This document shows, piece after piece, positions 1 through 11,491 of a stretch of 64,000 nt of DNA (the first letter of the stretch is position 1; every line of letters starts with the position of its first letter). Both the position numbers and the translations under genes were made by a program. The stretch is from Sternotherus odoratus (taxonomy: Eukaryota > Chordata > Testudines > Kinosternidae). Below the pieces are notes generated by a model. The model saw only the letters and a list, made by a program, of their open reading frames with translations, was not told the DNA's origin and made no database searches. The stretch spans positions 163,795,434 through 163,859,433 of the forward strand of contig JAVMKO010000001.1 in NCBI GenBank assembly GCA_032164245.1, in the 5' to 3' direction.

Positions 1-1230
1 AACTCTAACCCTAGACCACAGAAAAGAAGGGGCTACTTAGTCTGAAGTAAGACAAAAAAGAGTTGGTTTGGGAAGAAACTGTAGCTAAGCCACTAACTAT
101 CAATCATAAAGTTCCCCAGATTTAGGGAAGGAATCATACCCCAAAACTAGCACAGTGACAGTGAGCTTTAGAAAGTGTGGTGTTTTTCTTAAAAAAAGAG
201 GAAGCTAAAGTCAAAAATGAGGAAATTAAAATCCTTAGACTCAGCATGGAGACTACTTAAATGTCCCACAACAGGGCCACAGAAGGTATACATACTCCTA
301 AACTAAAAAGGAAGCAGTAAGAAGAAAAAAACCACTGCATGGTTAAATGGCAGAGTTCAAGAGATTGTTCAAACCAAACAGACATGCTTCAGAAAAAGGA
401 AAGCTGACTCTAGGGAAGTTAAAAGAAGAGAGCATACATGAGGAAAGTAAAATGTAAAACAACTTAGAAGACCAACAAGGGATTATAAGAGCAAAAAGGC
501 AAAGACAAAAAAACAAGCACCAGGAAATTTTTTAGATATATTAAAATTTTGAAACCTATGAGAAAACTAGTCTGCTTGACTACCAGTGCCTAAAAGGGAG
601 CAACTAATGAAAATAAAGGTGTTGTAGAAATGGTTTGTTTACATATGTCTTCACTATGGAACTTGTTGGTGAGATACCACCCTGGACCAACTCTTTTCAG
701 GTTGAAGACGGGGTACGATCAGAGATGGAGATGTCAGAAAAGAAGTTGTTTGGGGCAAACTGATAAATTAGAAAGCAATGTGTAAGAGGGCATATTTTAG
801 AGGTCTGAAGAATAACAAAAAGATATAAAGAAGGCAACCAGATGCTCTTGTTTACCCTCAAATGCAAAACCCAGTAGATATGCAATGAAACAGAGAGATG
901 TTAAAAACTGATCAAAGGAAATAATTTCCAACACAAGAGCATGCAGATACAAAATGCACAATTAACGTGTGGAACTCATTGACACAAGATAAAATGGAGG
1001 CCAGGAAGATTCTAAAAGGATCTTCTCATGGGATTAGGCTTTTATTGGGATAAAAAGAACTTTGGTTACTTTAGACTGTCTATTAGAGTGTGTATATCTA
1101 AATCTATAACAAGGCATAAAAAAATCACATACTTCACACATAAGTAGTGACTAACTGGTACACGATGGTGCACTAGATGATCCTCAAGTCTGATCCAGTG
1201 CAGCAATTCCTATGTCTTAAATCTTCTGAA
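1..1230 (+). mobile_element. Decayed CR1 LINE, internally deleted, reaching its 3' end
   Basis: The stretch from about 200 to 870 reads as the part of CR1 ORF2 just before and at the start of the reverse transcriptase domain, heavily mutated with no open frame. From about 950 it jumps to the CR1 3' region (the 'tggaactcattgacacaaga' signature near 970). It ends near 1230 with the 'tctgatccagtgcagcaatt' type tail seen in many reptile CR1 copies. The central reverse transcriptase part is missing, so the copy has an internal deletion. The left limit is unclear and may lie outside the window. Recognition is from remembered CR1 consensus features. This is an old, dead insertion. Confidence 0.6.
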
Positions 1231-1955
1231 AACCATTTGAGATTTTGGCACTATCAAATTTGAACCCAAACACTAATGCTGATTTGACCTTAAACCCAAA
1301 CATAAGCCTAATATGGACCTGAGCCAACTACCACCTTCTTAGTCCATCTTGAAGTATGGAAATTGACAAATTCTTTAAAAAAATTTCAAATAACAAGATA
1401 TGTTAGAAGCTTGATCAGAGAATGTTTACAGCCTTTTCTCTGAACTCACTTACAAATAAAGTAGGTTATATTCAAAGTTCTGGATTCAACCAGTGCTGAG
1501 TGCTCTACTCTGTAGAGCGACCAAATTCCAGTAAATGAGTTATCTGCTGTGTAAGTACTTAATGAGAATAAAACATGACCAGACAAGAAGCTGCAAACCA
1601 TGTTGATGAGGAGTGATAGGAGGATGAACCTTGGGACCCTTAAATTGCTTCCCCCTAACCACTGCATAAAATGTTGATAAGCAAAGCCCTAACAAATAAG
1701 TGTGGTAATCATTATTAGGGCTCTATTGATAGTATCTTTTAAAATAGAGTTATGTTGTGGAGCTTCTTGTTGTGCTCCGATATGCCTTTGTCTCTAGCTT
1801 GGATATTCATATCCAAGTACTTCATTTATACCTGTTACTATGTGATATCACACCGCCCTCCAGATCACTTAGCATTTCATAGCTTGAAGCACCACAGACA
1901 TCAGGTGGAAGAAACCACACTCAAATAGTACAGTGATGGGGCCTCCCTGTAAGTA
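1231..1955. other. Unique AT-rich sequence, nothing recognised
   Basis: No repeat family, RNA gene or coding segment is recognised. The reading frames here are short and interrupted on both strands. Confidence 0.5.
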
Positions 1956-2572
1956 CCTAGAGAAATAAGATTAGAGATGGGATTTTATCTGGGTCATTAC
2001 AGACCTTTTAATCTGACCTCAGCATTATGCAAGGCTCTAGAAAAAATTGTGAAGAAAAGAATAATTAAATTCAGAGAGGTAAGTGGCAAAGGGGATGTAG
2101 TGCAAAGGTAGATCTAACCTGATTTTCTTCTTTGAGAAAATAACTTGCTTTTTTAGATAATGGAAGTACAGTAGATCTAACATATTTGGTTTCAGTAAAG
2201 CATTTGACACACTACCATGTGGGAAATGATCAGTTAAATTAGGGAAGACGTGGATCAGTACAAGAATTGTAAGGTGGATAAGGAACTGGTGGACAAGGGA
2301 CAAGGCTCTGGGTTGTGCTGAAACATGAATTATCAGATTGAAGGGAGATTACTAATGGAGCTCCTCAAAGGCCAGTCTTATTCAATACTTTCCCTAATGA
2401 CCTGGCCACAAAAAAGCAGGAGTGCGCTAATGAAATCTGCTGATGATACAAAGTTGGGAGATGTTGTCCACACTGAGGAGTACTGAATATTATATAGGAA
2501 TTCCTGGATGACCTTGAAGACAGCAGTGAGAGCAATGGATGAAATTCAATAGTACAAAGTCCAATGTCATGT

Positions 2573-2685
2573 CACCAGTGGATTACTCTGATGGGCCGTG
2601 TGCCTAAGGTTGCTAACCTCTGGGTTAGTCTAACCCAGAGGTTAGCAACCTTAGGCACACGGCCCATCAGAGTAATCCACTGGTG
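2573..2685. repeat. Perfect 113-bp palindrome, 56-bp arms, 1-nt spacer
   Basis: Arms 2573-2628 and 2630-2685 are exact reverse complements (56 of 56 by eye); the centre is base 2629. Symmetry breaks immediately at 2572/2686. The two arms are head-to-head copies of a hAT terminal repeat. As RNA or single-stranded DNA it would form one long uninterrupted hairpin. Confidence 0.97.
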
Positions 2686-2815
2686 GGCCACAAGACATTT
2701 TGATTAAGTTGACAGTCTGCAGGCAGGCCTACTCCTCCTGCCTCCCCGCAGCTCCCAGTTGCTGCAGTTCGCTGTTCCCGGCCAATGAAAGCTGAGGGAA
2801 GCGGTGGCCAGCCTG
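2573..2815 (+). mobile_element. hAT-like MITE fragment with an inverted duplication of its 5' end
   Basis: From 2636 rightwards the sequence reads as the 5' end of a hAT-type MITE (terminal repeat of the form cagrggttrgcaacc, then a GC-rich block rich in 'gcagctccca'). The same family recurs at 25557-25735. The terminal 50 bases plus about 6 flanking bases are also present in inverted orientation at 2573-2628, head to head with a single-base spacer at 2629. The 3' end is missing. The insertion splits a CR1 copy. Confidence 0.7.
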
Positions 2816-3664
2816 TTGGCACAAGAACAAATGGATATAAACTGGCCATGAACAAATTCTGGCTGGGAGTTAGAAGGTTTCTACCCATCAGAGTGGTGAG
2901 GTTTTGGAACAGCCTCCCAATAGGAGTTGGAGGGACAAACAACTTAATCTATTTAAGAGAGAGTATATCAGTTTGTGTGTGCAAGTGTCTGGGGTGGAGG
3001 GGGACTTGCTTGTACCGGTAGGGGGCAGAGATCCACAGCCCTGGGGCTCAATTCTGGTTTATGTCTTAAAGTTCATGTTTCAGGGTTTCAGTTGGCCACC
3101 TGCAGGGGTCGGGAAGGGAGTTCTCCCTTTCCACCCTCCACAAAGTTTCCTGGGTGGTTTCTTTAAATTTCCCTCCTCTGAAGTCCCGGGGTTGGCCACG
3201 GCTGGAGATGGGACACTGAAAGGGAAGGGTCAGGGCTCTGAGCGGGCACCAAGTATTCTCACTCTCAATCAGGTGCTTGGCTGGCCAGTTCTTGCTCACA
3301 TGTTCAAGGCCTAACTGACTGCCCACCATGTGTGTGGCTGGAAAGGAATTTCTCCCCAGGTCAGATTAGCAATGAGTTTAGGGGGGTTACACTTTCCTCT
3401 GCCACATGCGGGTGCAGGTGAGTTGCTAGGATTTTCTGGGTATATCTTATTTAATCATTTCCCTGCCAAAGTGGGGGTCTCAAGCACTGGGTACATTGGC
3501 TCCTCCTCTTTTCTGACTGTGGCACATATTAGTCTAGTTACCTATAGGCTGTATACTTTAGTCTTATTTCTGTTGTTGGGTTTAGTATGCAGGTGCAGGG
3601 TGGCGTTGGTGACCTGATATACAGGACCTCACCCTAAAAGATGGCTGGTCTTAAACTCTATGAC

Positions 3665-4064
3665 CATAGGTGCCAACTTTCCCCGCCACGGTGGCTGATA
3701 GCATCCCCTATGCCCCCGCTGCCCCACTCCACCCCTTCCCCACCTTCATTCCAACCCCTTCCCCAAAGTCCATGCCCCAATTCTTCCCCCTCCCTGCCCC
3801 TATTGGACCCCTTCCCCAAATCCCCGCCCCAGCTCCTCCCCTGACCGTGCGGCATTCCTGCTCCTTCCCCTCCCTCCCAGCCACATGAAACAGCTGTTTC
3901 GTGGTGCAAGTGCTGGGAGCTAGGGGGGAAAAGTAGGCACATGGCGCACTCAGGGGGGAGATAGAGGCCAGCTGGGTGGGGAGCTGCCAGTGGGTGCAAA
4001 GCACCCACCAATTTTTCCTTGTAGGTGCTCCAGTCCTGGAGCACCCACAGAGTCAGCGCCTATG
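3665..4064. mobile_element. hAT-type MITE with exact 8-bp target duplication
   Basis: The element starts 'cataggtgccaactttc' and ends '...agtcagcgcctatg', giving imperfect terminal inverted repeats of the form cataggYgcc. The flanks 3657-3664 and 4065-4072 are both 'tctatgac', a perfect 8-bp target duplication diagnostic of hAT superfamily insertion. It is 400 bp, C-rich, without transposase, and therefore non-autonomous. It landed in the extreme 3' tail of a CR1 copy. Frames that look open on both strands here are only a by-product of base composition. Confidence 0.92.
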
Positions 4065-4639
4065 TCTATGACTACTTTCAAAGGGGCCTAAGTGAATTAG
4101 GGGCACAAAGCCTAATGCACTGAATTTCAGTGGGATCTGGGCACCAAACTCCCTTAGGCTTCTATGAAAATCTCAGCCTAGATTTATCAGTAGAAACGGT
4201 GCGGGATTTCTTTTAACTGAAGGGTTAAATTACAACCTGCGTGAGAGAAAAAGAAAGACGGTGATCTGTATTTTTTTTAAACTCAATGACTACGTATCTA
4301 TGAAGTTTATCATTTATATAGCAAACCTTTTGGGTCCAGGGTTTTATTTATTTTTGTGAAGTGTACTGCACCCAGTCCATTATCAAATGTAAAATAAATA
4401 AATACTTGTAATTATTCCTGTGGTTTTTGTTTCTTCTAACTGGATTATCTGCTACTATAGTTTAGTAAGTACTCCCCTTTTTTGTACCACAGTTTAAATG
4501 CTGACAGAGTGTTAGGAGGTTTCTAATATTGCCTTTTGATTTTACACTAAAACAATTCCACACCTACCGTAGTTAGGGTATTAGCACCTACATTAGACCT
4601 TAAGGAAGATACTTCATTTTCATGCAGAGGTTTCACCTT

Positions 4640-5200
4640 CTAGCAGTCCGACATGAACCAGGATGCTTAAAACTGGGCAATCATTTTTCACAGAACAGTG
4701 TTTACCTAATTAAGAGCTTCTCAGTAGCTCCCAGTTAGTTAATTGTGTCATTAGCAGCAGTTTTGACATGAGGCACAACTTGTGTCTTGAGTATCAAGCT
4801 GGGCCCTGTTAGTGAAGCCCAGCGGAGTTACTCCCTTGGGAGCTGGCAGCAGACGGCTGCAGTTTGCACAGCACAAAATGGAATAATTGGTCCCCCGAGG
4901 GGCTGTCTATTCAGCTGCCAATAGAGATTGTTTTTCCTTGTGAATAAAAAGCCAATCTGCCATGACTTCTCTGCTGTGTATTAACTTGTGGCTCATATGC
5001 ACAGTGGCTCGTGTGAGGGATTAGATAACAGGGTGAGTGTTACAGCTGTCCTCTTAGCAGTCCTACAGTTTATGACAGCATGAAATTGACAGTTCTGATC
5101 GAAGGAGCTGTGTGGCTAAGCTTTTTAATGGCTCCATTGATTCGAAGTGCAGTATGCATCCAGATATCCAACTGGGCAAGATCATAAGAGTTAAACTGCT
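4640..5200. promoter_or_regulatory. Candidate conserved non-coding element (enhancer-like)
   Basis: About 560 bp of repeat-free sequence with clustered homeodomain-type cores: 'taattaag' near 4708, 'gttaattgtgtcatta' near 4738, 'ggaataattgg' near 4880 and 'tttaatggctccattgatt' near 5124. It lacks coding potential on both strands. Texture and motif density resemble vertebrate developmental conserved non-coding elements, but without an alignment this is an inference. Neighbouring 4073-4639 shows a short dispersed turtle repeat (4073-4185) and otherwise nothing I recognise. Confidence 0.3.
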
Positions 5201-5667
5201 GTAATTTGGCTGAGCATGGTGCTTTGGTCATGACAACAACAAAGCGCAAGTGGTCTGGAACCTAACAATTGCTGTCAGTGATGCTGGATGGTTTTTTAAA
5301 ACTGAGCAACATGAAAGAAGACACTGAAATGAATACACAGAATACACTAAATTCATAGTGCTTCTTTTTCTTCCATAGTGATCATGATTTACAAGCTTCT
5401 GGATCTGATTCGCATGTCCCTTTTCTCTACTCCAGAGGTATAAGTGAGTCTTGCACTGGTTATTTTCTGATGCCACATGGTATGGAGAACAAGTTGCTCT
5501 GTTTTGATTACTTGAGTCCCCCATTATTGGGGATTTGGGTGAAGCACATCAAGAGATCTTCCCTTCTTTGGTTCAATACCATCCACTGTTCTCCTTACTG
5601 CCTCTGCAGGCACACACACCATTTCTTCTATCAACAGATAATGCCTTCTCCAACCCTTCCGTCAGGC
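5201..5667. other. Unique sequence, nothing recognised
   Basis: No feature could be supported. Short frames on both strands lack recognisable domains. Confidence 0.45.
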
Positions 5668-5872
5668 CAGGGCCGGGGACAGAAAATTTGGGGCCCCCTA
5701 CTCTGAGCGTTTGTGCCCCTCTCCCCCCCCCCCGCCAAGGGCTGGCCCGGCTCTTTCTTTATACATTACAAGCAAACATGACAAAGCCCCAATTTAAAAA
5801 AAAAATATTTTGTAGGCCACCTTTAAGGCTCATTTCCACCCCCTTCTTTTTGCAACTGGTATCACTGCCCTG
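5668..5872. mobile_element. hAT MITE remnant, same family as 55911-56416
   Basis: It starts with 'cagggccggggacaga' followed by a block rich in 'ggggccccc', matching the opening of the intact element at 55911. The middle is degenerate. I could not find a convincing matching terminal repeat or target duplication, so the right edge is approximate. Confidence 0.55.
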
Positions 5873-7030
5873 GGCCTAATTCATGTAGGATTGATTGACA
5901 TTGATTAGTCAATAGATAGTGGTAGGGTATGCCAGTGGGATTTTCAAAAGTGCCTTAGGAGAACAAGTCCCATTGGAAGTCAGTAGTATTTATGCTGCTA
6001 TGGCACCTAAGCATTTTTGAAAATCCTGCCCTGGATGTCTATCGGTGTACTCTTGGAGTGGTTGAAGACATATGACCAACAACTTGTAACAGCACAGGAA
6101 GTGCTCTGGTAGCTTAACAATATGTGCTAGTTTATTTTTGGGGTGGGAAGAGGATTTTTTTCCTTATTTCCATATTTCTATTAAAGAAATTAAAACAAAT
6201 TTAAAAAAAATTAAAAAAGGAGGATCATTGCATGGCAGAGATAACATAAATACATTAAAGCAAGGCACCGAGTAGATAAGTGGGATGTTTAGCTCTTAGT
6301 TCAAAGCAACTCTACAGAAGATGTATCCATGTTTTATAGCAGGGAGGGGTATCCAGCTGGAAGTTAGAACAAGATTTCCACAGCTGCTGTGGCAGGCTGA
6401 AGAAACTGGAACAATCTTTTGATCAGCTCAAAACATTCAATATTTTTTTCAGAGAGGGTAGATGAGTGGAAAGACAGTCAAGGTTCAGTTAGGTCCAGGA
6501 TTTAAAGAAACTCCACAAATGCCTTCCATAGTTTTCATGCCAGACAAGTATGCATGACTAAATTGCAGCAGGAGCTAAACATTTTGGATAGAATTTGACG
6601 CAATGTGGTTCACACTTAGCACATGCTGTTTTAGTTTAAGTTCTGGTGTAGTCCTAATCTTTCAGTCTCCACACACGTAAACGTAGACCTGGAGATCTTG
6701 AAAACAAGAAGAGAATCAGGACAGCCAAAATGATTGAAAAGAGAAGAATTACTTACTTATGATATCTTTGCTGTCTTTGAATACTTGTTTAAAAATGTAA
6801 TTTCCCCTCAAGCAGGTTCACATCATTTTAGAACTTACGGTTTCATAAACCTCCCAAAGCAATGGCTAAATAATATTTCTCAATTTGAATATACTGAATT
6901 GCTTCTTCTCTGAATAAAAACAAATCCTTCTGGGAAACTGAACCTGCACATTCTGAACAGGATAGGAGACGTTTTGTAAACATACGTGATCTGTGAAAGA
7001 GCACTCCTTCCATATGAAACTGCAATCTTA
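5873..7030. other. Mostly unique sequence
   Basis: The stretch at 5935-6035 ('gattttcaaaagtgcc' and its inverted counterpart near 6012) is a short dispersed turtle-type repeat with internal dyad. The rest is AT-rich and unrecognised, including the 62-codon-range frames. Confidence 0.4.
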
Positions 7031-7900
7031 CGATCCCAGGAGGGGTATTCAGTTTAATATTAAACTAAGAGACAAAGGCCCAGATCCACAAAAGTATTTA
7101 GGAGCCTAACTCCCACATTTAGGTGTTTACGGCCTTTTTTTTAGCTGCCATTGCCATCCACAAAACTCCCTGCTGGCTGCCGCATGACCCTGTAGGTACA
7201 TAAACTTACTCGGTGAGTAATTTTTTTCGGTACAATTTCCCTGGGCACCTATGTTTCTGCCCCCGGGCTTTCTGCCCCTGCACCCTATACTCACTCGAGG
7301 TGCCCGGATGCCCATCTTCTGCCTAAGCCCCATAGCAAGCCATGAACTGGGGATAGATACACAGGGTCCAAGCCAGCAGGCTGGTGAAGAAGCCACCTGA
7401 CTTCACACAAAAGAGCCGAGGAAAAGGGAAGAGAATTATCCTTTAGCCTTGGGAGATCCCCAATTCACATTTCCCCTCTGCCTGCTGAGGAGAAGGGATT
7501 TGAATGGGGATCTTCTGCCTGTCAGGTGAGTGCTGTAGCCACTGGGCTATCAAGTGATTCTCATTTTCTCTGGCCCAAGTAACATTATTCAAGGAAAGTG
7601 GAACAATTCCAACAGGAGAGACTGAGGGAGCCCTGCATTAGAATACCCCAGTGGTTACTGTACTAACCCGACAGGAGGCAGATTCCCTCATCAGCAGGCA
7701 AAGTGGAGACTTGAGTGGATGGTCTCCCACATCCCAGGTCAGTACCCTAATCACTGGGCTAAATGTTAAAAGGAAGATCCCAATCTTCCCCTCCCCAAGC
7801 TGTGCAGTTCAGCAGCCTTTGAGTATATCTATAGGCTCAGGCCTTGTGAGCAAGTTAGTTGCTCCTCTGCTTATCTTCCCCCACTTCATAAATCACTAGC
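7031..7900. repeat. Old composite SINE-like repeats (CORE-SINE 3' type)
   Basis: Two blocks, 7460-7560 and 7660-7775, share a pattern: a 'gagaagggatttgaa' type start, then 'ctcccacatcccagg', then 'ccactgggctat'. The same pattern occurs in both arms of the large palindrome (15770-15870, and reverse complement near 21300-21400). It resembles the tRNA-related end of MIR/CORE-SINEs. The block at 7076-7135 is another dispersed family whose partner end is seen at 11795-11835. Confidence 0.45.
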
Positions 7901-8319
7901 AGAGATGGGTACAGTACTTACACAGAAACAATAGCACTGGATGTTTATGTATAGAACTCTTTATCCATTAGAGTGAAGAGCTATACTTCTGGCTCTACAG
8001 ATTCTCCATTTCTACTTTAGCTATCACGCCAGATAGCCAAAACAGAGACCATGCTCTGAGGATGGAGAGGGCTGGCCATTTGCAGAAGTGGCCATCTTTT
8101 TCCTTATGCCAGAGACGTGCTCCACAATAAAGGGCTCTGTCCCCTATACTAAAACCTGGTATGATTGGGTTAAGTTCAGGAAAATCAAGCAAAGCTAACA
8201 TAAGCAAGTTCATATGATTTTCCAAACTGTTCATCCAAGTATAGTTTCTTGATAGGATTGTAAAAAAAAAAAGAAGAAGGTGGCAGTCAAAAGTATGTCA
8301 TTTGGTGTCAGCTGAGGAG

Positions 8320-8450
8320 GAAGGGATACCAGTTCTTCTGTGGCAGGGATACAACTGGGTGCTGTGAACCAGAACTCCTGAGTTCTAATTCTTCCCTTCG
8401 ATACTAACCTGCTTCCATAAGCAGATTTAGGCAAATCATTTCAGACAGAG
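8320..8450 (+). repeat. MIR/CORE-SINE fragment
   Basis: The segment carries the order typical of the MIR core, read with decay: 'aactcctgagttctaattc', then a diverged 'tgacctgc' block, then 'aggcaaatcatttcag' (the 'gggcaagtcacttaa' motif). About 130 bp, no function. Confidence 0.5.
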
Positions 8451-8589
8451 CTTTCAGAAGGGGCTTGTTACCATGAAGGCCCCAGATTTTGAGTGCCCAG
8501 CTTTAGACAACAAGGGCTTGAGTTTCATAAGCTCTGAACATTTCAGGATTTTTGTTATTTTCAAGGAACACCATTTGAACTTTTGTTAG

Positions 8590-9235
8590 AATGTATTAAC
8601 AGGAGTGTTGTATGTACGTAAAACATGGAAGATAATTGGTCTGTTCTACTTGGCATGGGTGAGGCATCAGCTGGAGGACTGTGTTCAGTTCTGGGCACCA
8701 CACATTAGGAAAGATGTGGACAATGATTTAGTTGGGGATTGGTCCTGCTTTGAGCAGGGGGTTGGACTAGATGACCTCCAGAGGTCCCTTCCAACCCTGA
8801 TAGTCTATGATTCTATGACAAGTTAGAGAGTTCACAGAAGAGCAACAAAAACGATGAAAGATTTAGAAAACCTGACCTAGGAGGAAAGGTTAAAAACTGG
8901 GCATGTTTAGTCTTGGGAAAAGAAGATTGAGTGCGGACCTGGTAACACTCTTCAGATTTATTAAGGGTTGTTACAAAGAGAACAGTGATCAAATGTTCTT
9001 CATGTCCACGGCAAGTAGGACAAGTAGCAATAGGCTTATTCTAATTATAAGAATAGTTAAGCCCTGAAATAGGCTTTCAACGGATGCTGTGGAATTCCTA
9101 TCATTCAGATTTTTAAGAGGAGGTTAGACACACACCTATCAGGTATGATGGTATATGAGGTCCTACCTCAGCATGGGGGAAGGGAGGAGGACTAGATGAC
9201 CTGTTAAGGTTGCTTCTAGCCCTACAGTTATCATA
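8590..9235 (+). mobile_element. Old CR1 3' end, split by a younger CR1 tail
   Basis: Before the break, 8640-8718 encodes the diverged CR1 ORF2 end (the region usually reading 'RPHLEYCVQFW'). After the break, 8822-9235 continues the same order through 'gagagttcacagaagagcaac' type sequence to the 3' end near 9230 ('gactagatgacctg'). The copy is highly mutated. The break holds the nested element described separately. Confidence 0.72.
8724..8817 (+). mobile_element. Short CR1/SINE-type tail nested in older CR1
   Basis: Only the last 94 bases of a young CR1-like tail are present: 'ggattggtcctgctttgagc' through 'ttctatgattctatg'. The flanks 8719-8723 and 8817-8821 both read 'gacaa', consistent with a short target duplication from target-primed insertion. 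The tail is far closer to consensus than the CR1 it interrupts, so it is younger. Because the cryptodire tRNA-SINE shares this tail, it could be a truncated SINE. Confidence 0.75.
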
Positions 9236-10491
9236 GAGACATCAAAAAGTACTTTCAGGCATAAGTGACACCAAATCCAGAGTGCTTCTGCCAATCTTTC
9301 TGATTTTACAATGACATTTTCTTATGTATAAAAATTGTTCTAATCTCCCTTTTTGCCGTGTGAAAGGTCCATATAAAAATAAGGGAAACAGCCTGCATGA
9401 ATTACCCAGAGTAAACAGTGAAAGTAACTACAACAAAAGTGCTGTCAAATGCACAAAGTAAAACTGAAAAAAAAAATTTCCTCTCATCTCTTTCAGTTAC
9501 TGTCATCTGATGTGTTACTTGTCAAATGAGTCAGTTAAGTGTTTAGGCAGAAGTGTGAGTTTTAAAAAAGACAAAGGAATAGCTGGCATCTCTTTTAATG
9601 GAACATGACTTGCCAGCACAAGTTTGTTTTAGAATTCCAAGTAAGTATTGGGTAGGCTCCCAGGTTTCTTGTTTTGTTTCCCTAAAATCTTAATACTAGC
9701 TCCTTGGCCAGGGAATCAGTGTAGTTTCTTTGGAGTCAATGGAGCTGTGCTAGTTACACCAGCTGAAAATCTCCCCTTACTCTGAAGTCTTCTAAAATGC
9801 AGGAAATTGCAGTTGATATTCCAAAATTTGCCACAGAAAGAACCCCATACTCGTTCCTCAATTTATGTTCACCCTACTTATCCATGGCACATCATGGCCT
9901 CCCTAATTTTGTTTCCCTAGCTACAGGCCTGCTGAGGTTATTTCATCATCTCAGATACCACTGGATGGCAACTAATCACTCTCAAAAAAGTTGAGTCCAT
10001 TACATTAAAAAAATCCCCAATTTTCAGGAATTAGTGAGACTAAAGATATTATGACACCACCAAATGAATCAGCTCACCTTCTCTGACCTTGAATTACTGG
10101 CATAAAATTATCAGCTTCCTGATCTTAGCCATATTTTTAAATATTACACCTTGTGTTTGAACCTTTCAAGACAACTTGTGTTGACTTGAATATCTCAAGA
10201 TACCATTGCCTCTGCTATTATTTCAAGTAGTCAGCAGCTGCCTCTGCTTGTACTTCCCATCATGAATAGAAAACTCTCCTTAAAAAAATCCCTCTGCAAA
10301 CTGAGACCAGTAAAGCTATGAGTGGCAACTAATACACATTATACTGTGAACTCTTATCACTTTAACTGCTATCCTCAGGAGCCCTGCCTGCTGAGGCTAA
10401 ATTCTGACAGGGTATTGGATAGCTTCCTCCAAGCTACTGCTGCTCAGTATGAGTCACAGCCATAAGGCCAAACACATTAACTCCATCAGCT
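9236..10491. other. Unique sequence
   Basis: No repeat or gene recognised. The block 9400-9650 is repeat-free with an AP-1-like 'atgagtca' near 9525, but this alone does not support a regulatory call. Confidence 0.4.
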
Positions 10492-10496
10492 CCATT

Positions 10497-11491
10497 TGTT
10501 GTACTCTTGGAAATTTCTGAACAGCTGCCCGGTCTGATGCCAGATTCTGGCTGGAAATATGGCTCCTGTACCTTTTGTTGTGTAAAGCCTCCCCTCTGTC
10601 CAATAAAAGGGAATTGTAAGATCTGTAACTTTTCAGTCATTGCTAGTACGATCATTAAGTTCTGTCACCTTTTGTAAACTTGGTAACTTTTAGTCACTGT
10701 TAGCATAGCCTTTTAAATATTGTAACTTTTTCAAGCTTTGTAGCCTTTTCGGTTACCACTTGTCTAACCCCTCTAAGCTTTGCAATATTCCATCACCCGA
10801 TCAGGGAAAGTGTGAACAAGGGAGTGTGTGGGGGAGATAAGGGAGTGTGAACAAAAGAGTGTATGTGGGACTGGGCAGAGAGAAAAAAGCCTGGAGCCTG
10901 GAGCCAGATGTGTCTGATGTAATCTGTCCTAAGACAATCATGGGGTGCTGTAAAGAAAAGAAGAACCTGATATGCGTGAAAGCAACCAGGTCTGGGAATG
11001 CTTTTCGGTGTCAGACACAGAAGGAAAACTCAGTGTACTTGACAGAAGCCACCCAGTCCTGATAAAAAGAAGAAAGCAGGCTCACAAGACCTTCTCTTCT
11101 TGACCTGCTCACCGCGGTGCCCAGACCTGTGACTGCAGGCGGACACACCAGATCTACTGTACTTTGGCTTCTCGGCTTCCTATGCTGTCTCCGGTAACTC
11201 TCCACCTGTGTGAGTCTGTGGGTGCATGAGAGTATGAATGTGTTGAATGTGTGCGTGCATGATAGGGTGACCAGATGTGCAGATTTTATAGGGACAGTCC
11301 CAATTTTGGAGTCTTTTTCTTATATAGGCTCCTATTAACCCTCACCCCCATCCCGATTTTTCACACTTGCTGTCTGACCACCCTAGTGGATGAATAAGCT
11401 CCATCCCTTTTCTGTTTGATCCAATAGCGGCATTTAATAAAACCAATGTAAGTGTAACCCTGGGTTGGTTTCTAGTGAAACTGAGGTAACA
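10497..11491 (+). mobile_element. Solo LTR (endogenous retrovirus or LTR retrotransposon)
   Basis: The element begins 'tgttgtactc' and ends 'gaggtaaca', giving the TG...CA ends with a short inverted repeat. The flanks 10492-10496 and 11492-11496 are both 'ccatt', a perfect 5-bp target duplication. A TATA-like 'gataaaaag' lies near 11060 and an 'aataaaa' polyadenylation signal near 11437, so the sense orientation is plus. There is no internal coding region, so this is a solo LTR left by LTR-LTR recombination. A MITE occupies 11265-11383; without it the LTR is about 874 bp. Which retrovirus or Gypsy family it belongs to cannot be decided here. Confidence 0.8.
11265..11383. mobile_element. 119-bp TA-flanked MITE inside the solo LTR
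   Basis: Ends 'gggtgaccagatg' and '...gtctgaccaccc' form terminal inverted repeats (gggtgacca/gggtggtca). The element is flanked by TA on both sides (11263-11264 and 11384-11385), the target preference of Tc1/mariner-type transposases. Removing it and one TA restores continuous LTR sequence, so it inserted after the LTR. I recognise the family as widespread in turtles; the class is inferred from the TA. Confidence 0.78.

Larger units (their letters stand above)
1956..3664 (+). mobile_element. Decayed CR1/L3-type LINE, split by a hAT fragment
   Basis: The first part (1956-2572) is a broken copy of the CR1 reverse transcriptase: the 'FSKAFDT' core motif is encoded near 2190-2212, followed by the region before the catalytic Y-x-D-D, with many stops. 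A hAT fragment interrupts it at 2573-2815. CR1 resumes with 'ggcacaagaacaaatggata' near 2818 and runs through the 3' region. It ends at about 3650 with the 'gacctgatatacagg' and 'cttaaactctatgac' tail typical of the CR1/L3 3' end. A stretch around 2960-3260 matches the family poorly and may be diverged or inserted. No function remains. Confidence 0.68.

Noticed and set aside
1..20. Telomere-like 'ctaaccctag' at the window start
   Set aside because: A single occurrence without tandem repetition; it lies in decayed CR1 sequence.
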